The notes: generated by a model from the sequence alone, not told the origin. DNA of 64,000 nucleotides from Brevibacillus laterosporus (GCF_030489605.1 NZ_JAUKFY010000007.1:124001-188000); one strand, 5' to 3'. Counted from the stretch's first letter, positions 1 through 8,495 are shown. Made by a program: numbers and translations.

Positions 1-342
1 TATTTGATTATAGAGCGCAAGCAAATATCCGTTTCTGGATACATAAAATTCATCCATCATAAATCCACGCGGTGCATCACTGCCGGACAGATCAGCTACT
101 ATCTCCAATGCATCCATCCTGTTTTTTTCCAGGGTAGTAACTAAATATGGATTTTTGATTTGCAGAGATTCTTTAAGGATCGTATGAATTACTTCTGCTT
201 CTTCCATCGTGTTGACAGTGGGCATTTTATAGGTCACTTGGTATGTAGCTGACCGTGTTTGAGCTGCTTGAATGGATGGAGCGAATGGATCTGGAAACAG
301 CATGATTGCAATGGTTGCAACGAGCAGGCTTTTTTTCAACAT
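1..342 (-). CDS. Secreted protein of unknown function, N-terminal part only
   Basis: The gene reads leftward and leaves the window, so only its first 114 codons are present. It starts at the ATG at 342, behind a GGGAGG site eight bases upstream. The first ~27 residues are a typical Sec signal peptide: MLKK, a hydrophobic stretch, then a likely AxA-type cleavage near SIQAA. The remaining part is hydrophilic and mixed alpha/beta (LVTTLEKNRMDALEIVAD and so on) with no motif I recognise. There is no lipobox cysteine, so secretion rather than lipid anchoring is expected. Function unknown; the C-terminus would be needed to name it. Confidence 0.6.
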   Translation of the reverse strand, partial: MLKKSLLVATIAIMLFPDPFAPSIQAAQTRSATYQVTYKMPTVNTMEEAEVIHTILKESLQIKNPYLVTTLEKNRMDALEIVADLSGSDAPRGFMMDEFYVSRNGYLLALYNQI

Positions 343-967
343 GTCTAATACCTCCCTCTTCATTAATTTAAACGCCTTAAGACAGCTAAATGTTTCGCCT
401 TATTCCATATATTTCTGTTAGGTAAAGCTTAGACCTTTTTCCCAGCATAGAACTACCTTCTTATAATGGAGCTTCGGACACTTATTGGAATTGCTTGGAA
501 GCAATAAGGATATTAGAAGCAGGGAATGAAAACGACAACGCGGTAAGGATTGCCATGGATACCTTCCGTCAATTTGATAATCGCTCCCCCTCTTTTTCCT
601 GAAATCATCTAGGAGATAAAGATTTCCAAACAAAATAAAGTAGTCCCGTATAACGGAAGAAAATGTAAGATAGTCAATCAAGGAAGTCCGTTAAGGATTT
701 ATTTGCAGAAGAAATGAATTCAAAAATTTCAGTTTCGGATAAATATACTAAAGAAATTATTCTAAAAAATCCTTAACTCTATTGTTAAGGATTTTCTTGT
801 ACTATAAAGAGCTAAAAAAGCGATAACTGGCGAGTTTTTGAAAACTGTTGCAATTTAATTGAACTGATGTATTAAGATAGATCAGCGTAGTTTTGTAGGG
901 GCTAAAAATCATGTCCACTAAGGTGTAACAATTTGAGCAATTTATCTGTTGGCGGAACCCTTATTGA
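343..967. other. Gene-poor spacer, possibly holding a decayed coding fragment
   Basis: I see no convincing gene here. A plus-strand stretch ending in TAA at 774-776 reads as a hydrophilic peptide tail (KSVKDLFAEEMNSKISVSD...) of about 35 codons, with no start signal or ribosome site, and could be the remnant of a lost gene. Its stop codon lies inside a strong hairpin (766-795). An 87-codon minus-strand open frame in the middle has no ribosome site and an unconvincing composition. Confidence 0.3.
764..796. terminator. Perfect 12-bp hairpin, probable bidirectional terminator
   Basis: AAAATCCTTAAC at 766-777 and GTTAAGGATTTT at 784-795 are exact reverse complements around a 6-base loop. On the minus strand the stem runs into ATTTTTTAG, which suits termination of the ligase gene ending at 968. 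On the plus strand the T-run is shorter. Confidence 0.55.
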
Positions 968-1906
968 CTACTCTATAACACATTGATGAGCAGGAACATC
1001 CACAAATCCTTGTATACTTGGTTGTCTTAATGAATGCCCATCTACCCACTCAGCAAATTTTATCTTAACAGTGATTTCAGGTTGAAGCCAAACCGTATTT
1101 ATGGTCCGCGTTGGTTTATTAACAAATGGCATGTTTTTTTGCACGAGTGGTCTGATCAATTCGGTAAGGTTCCTCCAGTCGTTTTGGGTTAGTCTTCCTG
1201 CCCCAGCGTGGCCAATATACTTGAATCGGCCATCGTGATCATACAGTCCAAGAAGGAGTGAATTCACAAGGTTGTCTCTAAAAGTCACACCACCTACGAC
1301 AGCAATTACGTCTTTATAAAATTTTTTCTTTTGCCACCTAGAATCTTTTCCATTAATCAAGTAGGTACTGGTCAGGTCTTTAATTATTATCCCTTCCATT
1401 TCTTCGGCTTCAATAACTTTGTACAAAGCTTTTGCATCAAAGTTGTCCACTAATTGAACATAATCCTTTGGCTTTATTACATCTCGTAACAGCTTCTGTC
1501 TCTCGGCGAGAGAAAGAGAAGTTACCCATTGATCGTTCAAATACAAAATGTCAAAGATCATGTATGTTATATGAATGCTTTTTCTAATCACTTCCACGTT
1601 ACTCAGCTTCTTTATACCGTCCCTTTTCATTACCTCATAAAAAGACGGCTTTCCATCTTTTATGGCAATAATTTCTCCATCCAAGATGATGGAATCTGCT
1701 GAACAATATTCCGAGATGTTTATCAGCTCAGGATAATGAAACGTTCGCTCATTGAATTTCCGATTAAATAGCCGTACTTCGTGACCATCATAATAAGTCA
1801 ATATGCGAATCCCATCCCATTTGACCTGCCCAGCCCAAGTCGGGCCTTCCGGAATATGTGCTGTACTAATAGGTTCGAAAGGTACTATTGGTTCCAAAAT
1901 CAACAT
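968..1906 (-). CDS. ligD: LigD-type ATP-dependent DNA ligase (ligase domain only)
   Basis: This is the ligase half of the bacterial non-homologous end-joining enzyme LigD. It seals nicks with ATP through a lysyl-AMP intermediate and normally works with Ku. Visible nucleotidyltransferase motifs are VKWDGIR (motif I, adenylated lysine) near the N-terminus, ILDGEII (motif III), EGIIIKD (motif IV) and WQKKKFYKD (motif V). An OB-fold part follows, with YIGHAGAG and the family-typical WVDGHSLRQPS near the end. I start it at MLILEPI because family members begin about there; the open frame continues upstream for 67 codons without homologous character. The ribosome site is poor (AAAAAAGGA touching the ATG), so a downstream TTG is possible. 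The polymerase domain, usually fused in Bacilli, lies on the opposite strand next door. No Ku gene is in the window. Confidence 0.85.
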   Translation of the reverse strand: MLILEPIVPFEPISTAHIPEGPTWAGQVKWDGIRILTYYDGHEVRLFNRKFNERTFHYPELINISEYCSADSIILDGEIIAIKDGKPSFYEVMKRDGIKKLSNVEVIRKSIHITYMIFDILYLNDQWVTSLSLAERQKLLRDVIKPKDYVQLVDNFDAKALYKVIEAEEMEGIIIKDLTSTYLINGKDSRWQKKKFYKDVIAVVGGVTFRDNLVNSLLLGLYDHDGRFKYIGHAGAGRLTQNDWRNLTELIRPLVQKNMPFVNKPTRTINTVWLQPEITVKIKFAEWVDGHSLRQPSIQGFVDVPAHQCVIE

Positions 1907-2134
1907 TCCTTTTTTACTTAGTGTTATCAACCATGCCACAAAATATGAAGAGGACACAATCATGCTCCTTTTTTTGCGGCGAGAAATGCTTATTCGTTGT
2001 TCCTCACCTTGATAATACGGGTACAAGAGCATAAGCTTTTTGATCCGGACAAAAAAAGTAGCGAACGCTGTGAAGCAAATACAGAAATATCGGGAAGAAT
2101 AAGGCACATCCGAATAGCAGGAGGTGCTTATTCC

Positions 2135-3031
2135 TTGGCGATTGCTGCGAAAGAGTATCGTTTAGACATCGAAGGAAAAGAGCTGGTTATTACAAATCCC
2201 GATAAGCCTCTTTGGCCTAAGGCCGGTGTAACCAAACTCATCTATTTACAATATCTTATACAAATGGCTCCTTATTTGCTCCCTTATACCACTGATCGAT
2301 TTTTAACTGTGATTCGCTATCCGCATGGAGTCGAGGATAAATCCTTTTACCAAAAAAATCTTCCAGATTACGCACCAGAGTGGATCCCACGTGCTGTAGA
2401 TGGCTCTGTCACCTATGCATTGTTAAATGATACTGCCACACTGATCTGGATGGCCAATCAGGCTGTATTAGAATGGCACATTGCTTTTCATACCTATCAA
2501 CAGGAATGGCCTACTGAGTTGGTTTTTGATCTTGATCCATCCACTCCCGATTTTAGAGATGCAATAGAAGCTAGTTTGTATGTAAAAGAGATTCTGGATG
2601 AGCTACAGCTCAACAGCTATCCCAAAACCTCGGGGGCCAGTGGTATCCAAGTTTATATTCCTATTCAGCCAGGCTATGCTTTCGAACAAACTCGAAAGGT
2701 AGGAGAATTTATTTGTAACTATCTGACGCAGAAATATCCTAATAGATTAACCATCGAACGTCTAACGAAAAATCGCGGAACGAAGTTATATCTCGATTAC
2801 TTACAGCATTGGCGCGGCAAAACATTGCCCGCTCCCTACACAACTAGGGCCAAGGAGATGGCAACAGTCTCCGCTCCTTTATGCTGGTCGGAAATAGAGA
2901 ATGTACATCCTAGTGATTTTACCATCCATACAATGCCTGAACGGGTCAAACAAAAAGGAGATTTATTTCTTCCTTTACAACAGCAAGAAAATCGATCCTC
3001 TCTAGATCATATTTTAAATATATTAAGCTAA
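2135..3031 (+). CDS. LigD-type polymerase/primase domain protein
   Basis: A protein of about 298 residues that matches the LigD polymerase (AEP-type primase) domain, which fills gaps and adds ribonucleotides at broken DNA ends during NHEJ. It shows ITNPDKPLWP near the start, FYQKNLP, the catalytic acidic pair in VFDLDPS, then a TSGASGIQVYIP segment and the late RLTIERL / RGTKLYLDYLQ region. The usual histidine of the SGxxGLH motif is a glutamine here, which I note without knowing its effect. The start is TTG at 2135, set by AGGAGGTG ten bases upstream; the open frame extends to 1997 without a signal. It is divergent from the ligase gene, with 228 bases between the two starts that should carry both promoters. 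Confidence 0.82.
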   Translation: MAIAAKEYRLDIEGKELVITNPDKPLWPKAGVTKLIYLQYLIQMAPYLLPYTTDRFLTVIRYPHGVEDKSFYQKNLPDYAPEWIPRAVDGSVTYALLNDTATLIWMANQAVLEWHIAFHTYQQEWPTELVFDLDPSTPDFRDAIEASLYVKEILDELQLNSYPKTSGASGIQVYIPIQPGYAFEQTRKVGEFICNYLTQKYPNRLTIERLTKNRGTKLYLDYLQHWRGKTLPAPYTTRAKEMATVSAPLCWSEIENVHPSDFTIHTMPERVKQKGDLFLPLQQQENRSSLDHILNILS

Positions 3032-3159
3032 TACATAGTCAAATTTTTGTTCAATCCTTTTCTTGATAGAAAAACAGCTTTCGTGAGAATGGATGAGGAA
3101 ATACGAGTGTATTCTATGTTATACTTTCCCCATGAGTAAACATGAGGAGGAGATTCACT

Positions 3160-3954
3160 TTGTATGATCCGATTGCCTTTTCCATCGGAAGCTTAGATGT
3201 CCATTGGTATGGACTTATTATGGGGACTGCTTTTTTACTAGGAACATATCTCGCGCGTTATAATGCCAAGCGCTCTGGTATAGATCCCGATCACATTTTA
3301 AATATGGTGGTCTGGATTATTCCTGCCGCTATCGTTTGTGCTCGTCTTTATTACGTGGCCTTTGAGTGGAGTACGTATAAAGAGAACTTGCTCGATATCT
3401 TTAAGGTATGGAATGGTGGTCTGGCAATCCACGGAGGACTCATTGGCGGATTTATCGCTGGTGCTTTGTATATAAAAAAATACAACCTGCCTTTCCTTAC
3501 ATTAGCAGATGCTATGATGCCTAGTGTTATCTTGGGTCAAGCCATCGGCCGTTGGGGTAACTTTATGAATCAGGAAGCTCATGGGGATGTCGCTTCTGCC
3601 GCATTCATGTCTCACTTCCCTGCCTTTATCCGTGAACAAATGTTCATTCAAGGTCAATACTATCACCCTACTTTCTTGTATGAATCCTTGTGGAATATAC
3701 TTGTCCTTGCCCTCTTGTTATTGATGCTGTATCAGTTCAAAAAATTTGACGGACAAATTTTAGGCAGTTATCTGATTTTATATTCATTTGGCCGTTTCTT
3801 TATTGAAGGAATGCGTACAGACTCCTTGTATCTGGGACCTTTACGCATTGCTCAGGTAATGAGCCTAGTTTTGATGATTGTAGGCTTCATTGTACTAGTT
3901 TACTGCTATCGCAGACAAAAAAAGATCGGCTCCAAGCAAAAGGATAGTATGTAG
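3160..3954 (+). CDS. lgt: Prolipoprotein diacylglyceryl transferase
   Basis: Lgt moves diacylglycerol from phosphatidylglycerol to the lipobox cysteine of prelipoproteins in the cytoplasmic membrane. The protein is polytopic, with the family signatures HWYGLIMG near the N-terminus, GGLAIHGGLIGG, and the Lgt signature IGRWGNFMNQEAHG in the middle, then HPTFLYES and GRFFIEGMRTDSL near the end. The start is best placed at TTG 3160: GAGGAGGAG ends seven bases before it. An in-frame ATG at 3142 would lie inside that ribosome site. About 264 residues, normal for the family. It likely modifies the several lipoproteins in this window (GerC, YhcN-like, ABC binding protein). Confidence 0.95.
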   Translation: MYDPIAFSIGSLDVHWYGLIMGTAFLLGTYLARYNAKRSGIDPDHILNMVVWIIPAAIVCARLYYVAFEWSTYKENLLDIFKVWNGGLAIHGGLIGGFIAGALYIKKYNLPFLTLADAMMPSVILGQAIGRWGNFMNQEAHGDVASAAFMSHFPAFIREQMFIQGQYYHPTFLYESLWNILVLALLLLMLYQFKKFDGQILGSYLILYSFGRFFIEGMRTDSLYLGPLRIAQVMSLVLMIVGFIVLVYCYRRQKKIGSKQKDSM

Positions 3955-3967
3955 CAGGACCCATAGA

Positions 3968-4010
3968 TAAAAGCACTCTGTCCCAGTAAAGGGGCCGGGT
4001 GCTTTTGTTA
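3968..4010 (+). terminator. Rho-independent terminator of lgt
   Basis: AAAAGCAC pairs with GTGCTTTT, with partial pairing inside (CTGTCCC with GGGGCCGG), and the stem ends in TTTTGTTAAT, 15 bases after the lgt stop. Confidence 0.75.
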
Positions 4011-4110
4011 ATATCAGAAGAGCTGTTACTCGTTTAAAAAAAATAAAAACAGGTCATACTGGATTTACAGTCATAATCGACTGGCATTTCTGATAAGGAA
4101 GGGCAGAAAA

Positions 4111-4350
4111 ATGACTAGTGAACTGTTAGAAGAATATTTAGATAACGTTGTGATTGTGTATTATCAGCTAGCCAACACTTCGCAAACTCTCCCCGCTCAT
4201 CATACAGAAGAAGGGCTGCTTTATGATTTTGACAGCGCTGGAATCTTGATACGCCAAAAAAACCTGTGTTATATTCCATTTCATTCCATCCAAAAAATAG
4301 AAATAAAAGCTAGGCCCACTCTCTGGCAACGCTTAACAGGAGTGTCCTAG
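4111..4350 (+). CDS. Small hypothetical protein, 79 residues
   Basis: I do not recognise this protein. It is soluble, acidic at the N-terminus (MTSELLEEYLDN) and basic at the end (IKARPTLWQRL), with no membrane segment. The pattern YDFDSAGILIRQKNLCYIPFHSIQKIEI looks like a small beta-rich fold in which the last strands read 'this value is used at that site', as in PH-like or bactofilin-like small proteins, but this is only an impression. AAGGAAGGG lies about nine bases before the ATG. It is a single-gene unit whose last 15 codons also encode the left arm of its own terminator. Confidence 0.6.
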   Translation: MTSELLEEYLDNVVIVYYQLANTSQTLPAHHTEEGLLYDFDSAGILIRQKNLCYIPFHSIQKIEIKARPTLWQRLTGVS

Positions 4351-4356
4351 CTTTTC
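4305..4356 (+). terminator. Terminator whose stem overlaps the 3' end of the preceding gene
   Basis: AAAAGCTAGG-CC-CACTC (4305-4321) pairs with GAGTG-T-CCTAGCTTTT (4340-4355). The stop codon TAG at 4348-4350 is inside the right arm. It could also serve the converging pit gene, since the minus strand reads AAAAGCTAGG...CCTAGCTTTTATTT. Confidence 0.75.
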
Positions 4357-4382
4357 GCTTATAGTCTTACTAATATTACATT

Positions 4383-5390
4383 TTATAGAAACACATCAAG
4401 AACACGATAGCTGACAGCAGCTAAGAGAGCTACTGATGGAAGCGTAATCACCCATGTGAAAACAATACGTCCTGCAACTCCCCACTTAACAGCAGAGAAT
4501 TTCTGGGAGGCACCTACCCCCATAATAGCGGAGGAAATAACATGAGTGGTACTAACCGGCAATTTCAGAATCGTAAATAGTGTAATGATAAACGCAGAGG
4601 ACATATCAGCCGAAAAGCCGGAAATCGGCTTGATCTTCATAATCTTTCCACCTAGCGTTTTGATAATTCTCCATCCCCCAACAGAGGTTCCGAATGCCAT
4701 GGCAAGAGCGGCTGACACCTTCACCCAAAGCGGGATATCTGTTGTTGTAGCGAACCCACCTGAAACCATTGCAAAAGTAATGATTCCCATCGTCTTCTGT
4801 GCATCATTTGCACCATGGCTAAATGCTTGCCAGGAAGCAGACAGCACCTGTAAGTAACGGAAGCCTCTGTTTGTCTTGTGATAAGGCATGTTAGCAACGA
4901 TTTTGGAAACAAGTTTAATAACTATAAATCCAACTACAAAGGCAATGAGCGGAGAAAAAATCAAACCTTGAATGATTTTGATAAAGCCACCGTAATTAAC
5001 CGCACTAAAGCCTTCAGCTCCTACCACCGCACCTGCAATTCCACCGATTAAGGCATGGGAGGAAGAGCTGGGAATGCCGAACCACCAAGTAATCAGGTTC
5101 CAAAGAATTGCAGCCACCAAAGCAGCAAGAACTACCACTAAACCATTTTCTAGCTGAAATGGATTAGCAATGTCGCTGCCAATCGTTTTGGCAACACCTG
5201 TATAAGTAAGCGCACCGACCAGATTGAAGATTGCAGCCATAAGAATGGCCGTACGCGGGCTTAGCGCTCGAGTTGACACCGAGGTTGCAATTGCATTGGC
5301 TGTATCATGAAATCCGTTAATAAAGTCAAAGCTTAAAGCCATAATCACCACAAGAATGAGGATGATTAATTCTGGCGACAGATTAAGCAT
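4383..5390 (-). CDS. pit: Low-affinity inorganic phosphate transporter, PiT family
   Basis: A 335-residue polytopic membrane protein of the PiT family, which takes up phosphate (as a metal-phosphate complex) using the proton or sodium gradient. Both PiT signature repeats are visible: FDFINGFHDTANAIATSV near residues 22-38 and the second repeat around SASWQAFSHGANDAQKTMG in the middle, with the intervening SSSSHALIGG and the later TTHVISSAIMG. Length is typical of the short bacterial form. It overlaps the upstream DUF47 gene by 8 bases, so the two are co-translated. That gene is the usual partner of Pit in Bacilli. Confidence 0.92.
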   Translation of the reverse strand: MLNLSPELIILILVVIMALSFDFINGFHDTANAIATSVSTRALSPRTAILMAAIFNLVGALTYTGVAKTIGSDIANPFQLENGLVVVLAALVAAILWNLITWWFGIPSSSSHALIGGIAGAVVGAEGFSAVNYGGFIKIIQGLIFSPLIAFVVGFIVIKLVSKIVANMPYHKTNRGFRYLQVLSASWQAFSHGANDAQKTMGIITFAMVSGGFATTTDIPLWVKVSAALAMAFGTSVGGWRIIKTLGGKIMKIKPISGFSADMSSAFIITLFTILKLPVSTTHVISSAIMGVGASQKFSAVKWGVAGRIVFTWVITLPSVALLAAVSYRVLDVFL

Positions 5391-6000
5391 TTTTCAGCAC
5401 AATCCCTTCAACCAGATTAGAGACGTCCTCAGCAAAGTCAGCACAGTCTTCCAGTTTTTCATATATCTCTTTCAGCTTAATCGCTTCAATTGGGTCTTGA
5501 CCTGGTGTATTTAACAGCTCAGAAACCATTTTGCGATAGTTTGCATCTGATTCATGCTCAAGTGCTTTAATATCCTTTGCGATACCTTCTACTACGTTAT
5601 GATCCAGCTTGCGCAGAGTGCGAATCAATTCAATTAGTTTAGAGGTTAGCTGGTGCAGGATATTTGCTTGAGCTAAAACACGCTTGTCTACTTGTTTTAC
5701 CTGATAGAGATACATGCATTCTGCAGTACCGTCAATCAAGTCAATTACGGAATCCAGTGTATGAGCCAACGCATGAATATCCTCACGTTCCAACGGTGTG
5801 ATAAATGTTGAGTTCAACTGGTTCATTATTTGACGAACAACAGCATCCCCTTCTTTTTCAACTGCTTTAATTTCAGCTACTTTCTCCTGTAAATTTTGAT
5901 AGTTACTAACCATTTCAAAAAAGAGATGGGAACCTTTATGTACAGTCGCAGCTTGCTGTTCAAAAAGATCGAAGAATGTTGTTTTGTTAGATTTGATCAT
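5383..6000 (-). CDS. DUF47 (PhoU-like) accessory protein of the Pit transporter
   Basis: A 205-residue all-helical protein of the DUF47/YkaA family, related to PhoU. It is found almost always just upstream of pit genes and is thought to modulate phosphate uptake. Seen here are the family patterns FFDLFEQQA at the N-terminus, KEGDAVVRQIMNQLNSTFITPLEREDIHALAH and the second half repeat EHESDANYRKMVSELL followed by IKLKEIYEKLEDCADFAEDVSN. The REDI/EDCADFAED acidic clusters correspond to metal-binding motifs of PhoU-like folds. It is first in the two-gene operon, with a good sigma-A promoter and possible PhoP boxes upstream. Confidence 0.88.
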   Translation of the reverse strand: MIKSNKTTFFDLFEQQAATVHKGSHLFFEMVSNYQNLQEKVAEIKAVEKEGDAVVRQIMNQLNSTFITPLEREDIHALAHTLDSVIDLIDGTAECMYLYQVKQVDKRVLAQANILHQLTSKLIELIRTLRKLDHNVVEGIAKDIKALEHESDANYRKMVSELLNTPGQDPIEAIKLKEIYEKLEDCADFAEDVSNLVEGIVLKNA

Positions 6001-6038
6001 GGAAGAAATCTCACTCCTTCAGAATTATCACCTCTACG

Positions 6039-6067
6039 ATTATATAAAACATGGTTTTCTACGTAAA
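6039..6067 (-). promoter_or_regulatory. Sigma-A type promoter of the DUF47-pit operon
   Basis: Read on the minus strand: TTTACG (6067-6062), 17 bases, TATAAT (6044-6039), about 40 bases before the start codon. Confidence 0.6.
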
Positions 6068-6097
6068 TTGATTTATAGTCAAAATTCGACAAAACTA

Positions 6098-6114
6098 TGT
6101 TAAGTTTTTGTAAA
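6098..6114 (-). promoter_or_regulatory. Possible PhoP box pair
   Basis: Minus strand TTTACA (6114-6109), five bases, TTAACA (6103-6098). Both units fit the TT(A/C/T)A(C/T)A repeat with 5-base spacing known for PhoP in B. subtilis, and they sit ~30 bases upstream of the -35. Short AT-rich motifs arise by chance, so this is only suggestive. Confidence 0.3.
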
Positions 6115-6374
6115 GATATTAATAAGATTTGATAAACCGCTATATGACAGGGTTTTTAACGTTTTTATTTTTTATTTGTTTGTAAAAAAATCCTTTATTC
6201 CCTCCATAAAAAATAAAGAAAAACCTGTTTGTTTTATATTTATTGCTTATCTATACATAAATTAACTGGTAGGATTTAGATATTTTTCGGCATTTGATAG
6301 CAGATTGTTAACAAAATGTTTGCTTGCCAAATTCATAGGTCATTTGTATCAGATGCTCTCCAATCATTTCGTCA

Positions 6375-6402
6375 TCAAAAAAACCAGGGGGTATCCTGGT
6401 TT
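6375..6402 (-). terminator. Terminator of the GGDEF gene
   Basis: On the minus strand AAACCAGG, a six-base loop, CCTGGTTT, then TTTTTG. It lies 56 bases past the stop at 6458. Confidence 0.75.
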
Positions 6403-6457
6403 CATCTTAGCTCTTTTCTATTGTGTACGTTGTTACATGCATTCATGTATATGTTGT

Positions 6458-7156
6458 TTAATGGAGTGGGATGTGGTTGGTGTCACGATGCCAAAATTTT
6501 ATCTCCCCGCCCATTGGACCACTATATAAGCAATCACGCTGTTTCTTAGCTTGGTACATAATTTGGTCTGCATAGGCAGTAAGTTCGGTAGCTGTAGCTG
6601 CATGATCGGGATAGGAAGCTACCCCTATACTAACCGTCACCTCGCCTAATTCCTGTCTAATTTTGTTCTGTAAACGCAGACCAACATCCACTCCTACCTC
6701 TAGACAGGTATTCGGAAGTAGCACCACAAATTCCTCTCCTCCCCACCGTCCAACTAGATCGTTGCCTCTGACATTTTCACGTAAAAACCTTGCAATTCGC
6801 TTCAAGAGCCTATCGCCTTCCAAGTGACCATGTTCATCATTGTATTTTTTAAAATGATCCAGATCAATGACCATCAATGTGACTGAATATTCTTGGATTT
6901 TTGCCTTTTGAATTTCCCTGTCCATCATTTTAAAAAACTGTCGATTAACCAGAACTTCTGTTAGTGAATCATGATGAGCCTGTTTTTTATAGTCCTCAAG
7001 CTTTTTTCCATAATAAAAGCCGAATGCAGCTTGGAGAACTGCTAAAAAAAATGGAACATAGACAGATTGAAAAGAGACCTGAGAAACGGCGCCAAGCCAC
7101 CACCATAAGCAACCGAGCAGAAATCCGATACCTGCTCCTCTATATCGATATCTCAA
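6458..7156 (-). CDS. Membrane-anchored diguanylate cyclase (GGDEF)
   Basis: A predicted c-di-GMP synthase of 232 residues. Two short membrane segments (about residues 8-25 and 31-48) form a hairpin anchor, then a GGDEF domain starts at DSLTEVLVNR, near residue 63. The active site is GGEEF at 139-143, DLDHFKKYND carries the metal-binding aspartates, and RGND at 130-133, five residues before GGEEF, is an intact RxxD inhibitory site. So it should be both active and product-inhibited. No sensor domain is visible beyond the membrane hairpin. The start is TTG at 7156, with GGGAGG seven bases upstream. Single-gene unit with its own terminator. Confidence 0.88.
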   Translation of the reverse strand: MRYRYRGAGIGFLLGCLWWWLGAVSQVSFQSVYVPFFLAVLQAAFGFYYGKKLEDYKKQAHHDSLTEVLVNRQFFKMMDREIQKAKIQEYSVTLMVIDLDHFKKYNDEHGHLEGDRLLKRIARFLRENVRGNDLVGRWGGEEFVVLLPNTCLEVGVDVGLRLQNKIRQELGEVTVSIGVASYPDHAATATELTAYADQIMYQAKKQRDCLYSGPMGGEIKFWHRDTNHIPLH

Positions 7157-7337
7157 TTTGATACCTCCCTCAAACCGGACGCTGTTTCATAAAAATCAGA
7201 AGTAAATCTTAAGAACCAATATTCTCTAGTTCATTTTACCCACTGATTCTGCTCATTTCAAGCTGTAACATTTCCAAAATGCACCTAGAAAAAGGATACA
7301 TCTATGTTTTTTTCCAAAATATAGTGCAAACAGTGAT

Positions 7338-7760
7338 TTAGGTCCAATTACTCATCCTTTGATGCAATGTACTTGTATGTAGTTCTAGCATAATCTTATC
7401 GGGATCATGAAAATATACGCTTTTGCCCCCTCCACGAGGAATGGGGCCTTTTACTAGCACGATTTCCCTCTTACGTAGCTGATCCACTGCTATGTCAAAA
7501 TCCTCCTCGTTCATATAGAAGGCACAATGATGAAGGTGCTGTTGCTCAAGTTTAACCGGAAATATTTCCGGTCTCTCCAATAGGCATATCCAAGCACTTC
7601 CCCATTCCAAATATGCATCTGTTCTGCCTTGATGGACCAATTTCATTTGCAATTTCTCACAATAAAAACGTAAAGATTGTTCCAGATTTGAGACCTGTAG
7701 AGTGATATGACTAAAGCCTATAACTCCTATATTTTCAGATGAATTTGCCTGTTCATTCAT
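7338..7760 (-). CDS. VOC-family metallothiol transferase-like protein (FosB/FosX-like)
   Basis: A 140-residue vicinal-oxygen-chelate protein. The three metal ligands expected for FosB-type fosfomycin-inactivating enzymes line up: His18 in SHITLQV, His78 in LHHCAF and Glu126 in IMLELHTST. Paired with GKSVYFHDPD before the last ligand and the final LHQRM tail, it resembles FosB/FosX more than glyoxalase I. If it is FosB it would add bacillithiol or cysteine to fosfomycin. FosX and other VOC detoxification enzymes share the fold, so substrate is not certain. It has a ~15-residue N-terminal extension before the usual beginning, and the weakly supported ATG at 7760 may not be the true start. Confidence 0.7.
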   Translation of the reverse strand: MNEQANSSENIGVIGFSHITLQVSNLEQSLRFYCEKLQMKLVHQGRTDAYLEWGSAWICLLERPEIFPVKLEQQHLHHCAFYMNEEDFDIAVDQLRKREIVLVKGPIPRGGGKSVYFHDPDKIMLELHTSTLHQRMSNWT

Positions 7761-8045
7761 GTTTTTACTCGCTCCTTATCATCATTTCTTACCCAATGAT
7801 ACTTCTCTCCAAATTGAAAATCCCTAGCACGAATCTAATAAACCTCTTCTACATCTATGATTGTTGTGAAAAAGCACTTTCCCTGATCAAAGGAAATATA
7901 CTCGTAAAACATACTAACCTATCCGCTTTTTCTTTTCTGTTTCCTTAGACATTACACATAGGCATCGCGTGTGTTGCTTTGACGAAGCTTTCTATCTGTG
8001 GTTATATAAAAGGAAAACGCTTTTTGAATGGAAAGGACCCTGTTT

Positions 8046-8495
8046 ATGAACCCTAGCTCGTACTTAGCTGATGTATGTAATAGTTTAGGTCATAATCTTC
8101 ATCGAATTGGTCAGCTTACCCGTGAGGAAACGAATAAGGTATTAAAGCCTTACGATCTCACCCCTGAACAGTGGCAAATGCTTGCTGTCTTATATAAAAC
8201 AAATGGTGTTACCCCAACAGAACTAGGGGAGATTACCTTACGTGACAAAACGACTATCTCTCGAATTTTGCCTGGATTATTTAAAAAGGGATTTATTTAT
8301 AAGGAAGCACATCCTCAAGATTCCCGTAGTTATGTGGTTAAGCTAGTAGATCAGTATCAAAGTATGGTAGAAGAATCATTAATGAAAATCAGAGAGCATT
8401 ACCAAACTAGTTTTTTTGCCCCTCTATCAAAAGATGAGCAACAGCAATTATTACATTTATTAGTTAAATTACGTAAAGGTGTAGGTGACCTGTAA
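8046..8495 (+). CDS. MarR-family transcriptional regulator
   Basis: A ~149-residue winged-helix dimer of the MarR type. The central part reads LTPEQWQMLAVLYKTNGVTPTELGEITLRDKTTISRILPGLFKKGFI, which is the helix-turn-helix, followed by the wing with HPQDSRSYVVKL (the conserved D-R pair of MarR wings). The start at ATG 8046 is chosen because AAAGGA lies eight bases upstream; an ATG at 8028 has no site. It is a lone gene with its own terminator. The divergent FosB-like gene 286 bases away is the only candidate target nearby, which is an inference. Confidence 0.87.
   Translation: MNPSSYLADVCNSLGHNLHRIGQLTREETNKVLKPYDLTPEQWQMLAVLYKTNGVTPTELGEITLRDKTTISRILPGLFKKGFIYKEAHPQDSRSYVVKLVDQYQSMVEESLMKIREHYQTSFFAPLSKDEQQQLLHLLVKLRKGVGDL

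Noticed and set aside
418-681. 87-codon minus-strand open frame near the left edge
   Set aside because: No ribosome site, no recognisable family and odd composition; probably chance.
840-967. Possible insertion-sequence end downstream of the ligase gene (aaaaatcatgtccact-like run)
   Set aside because: No matching opposite end, no target duplication and no transposase remnant could be seen.
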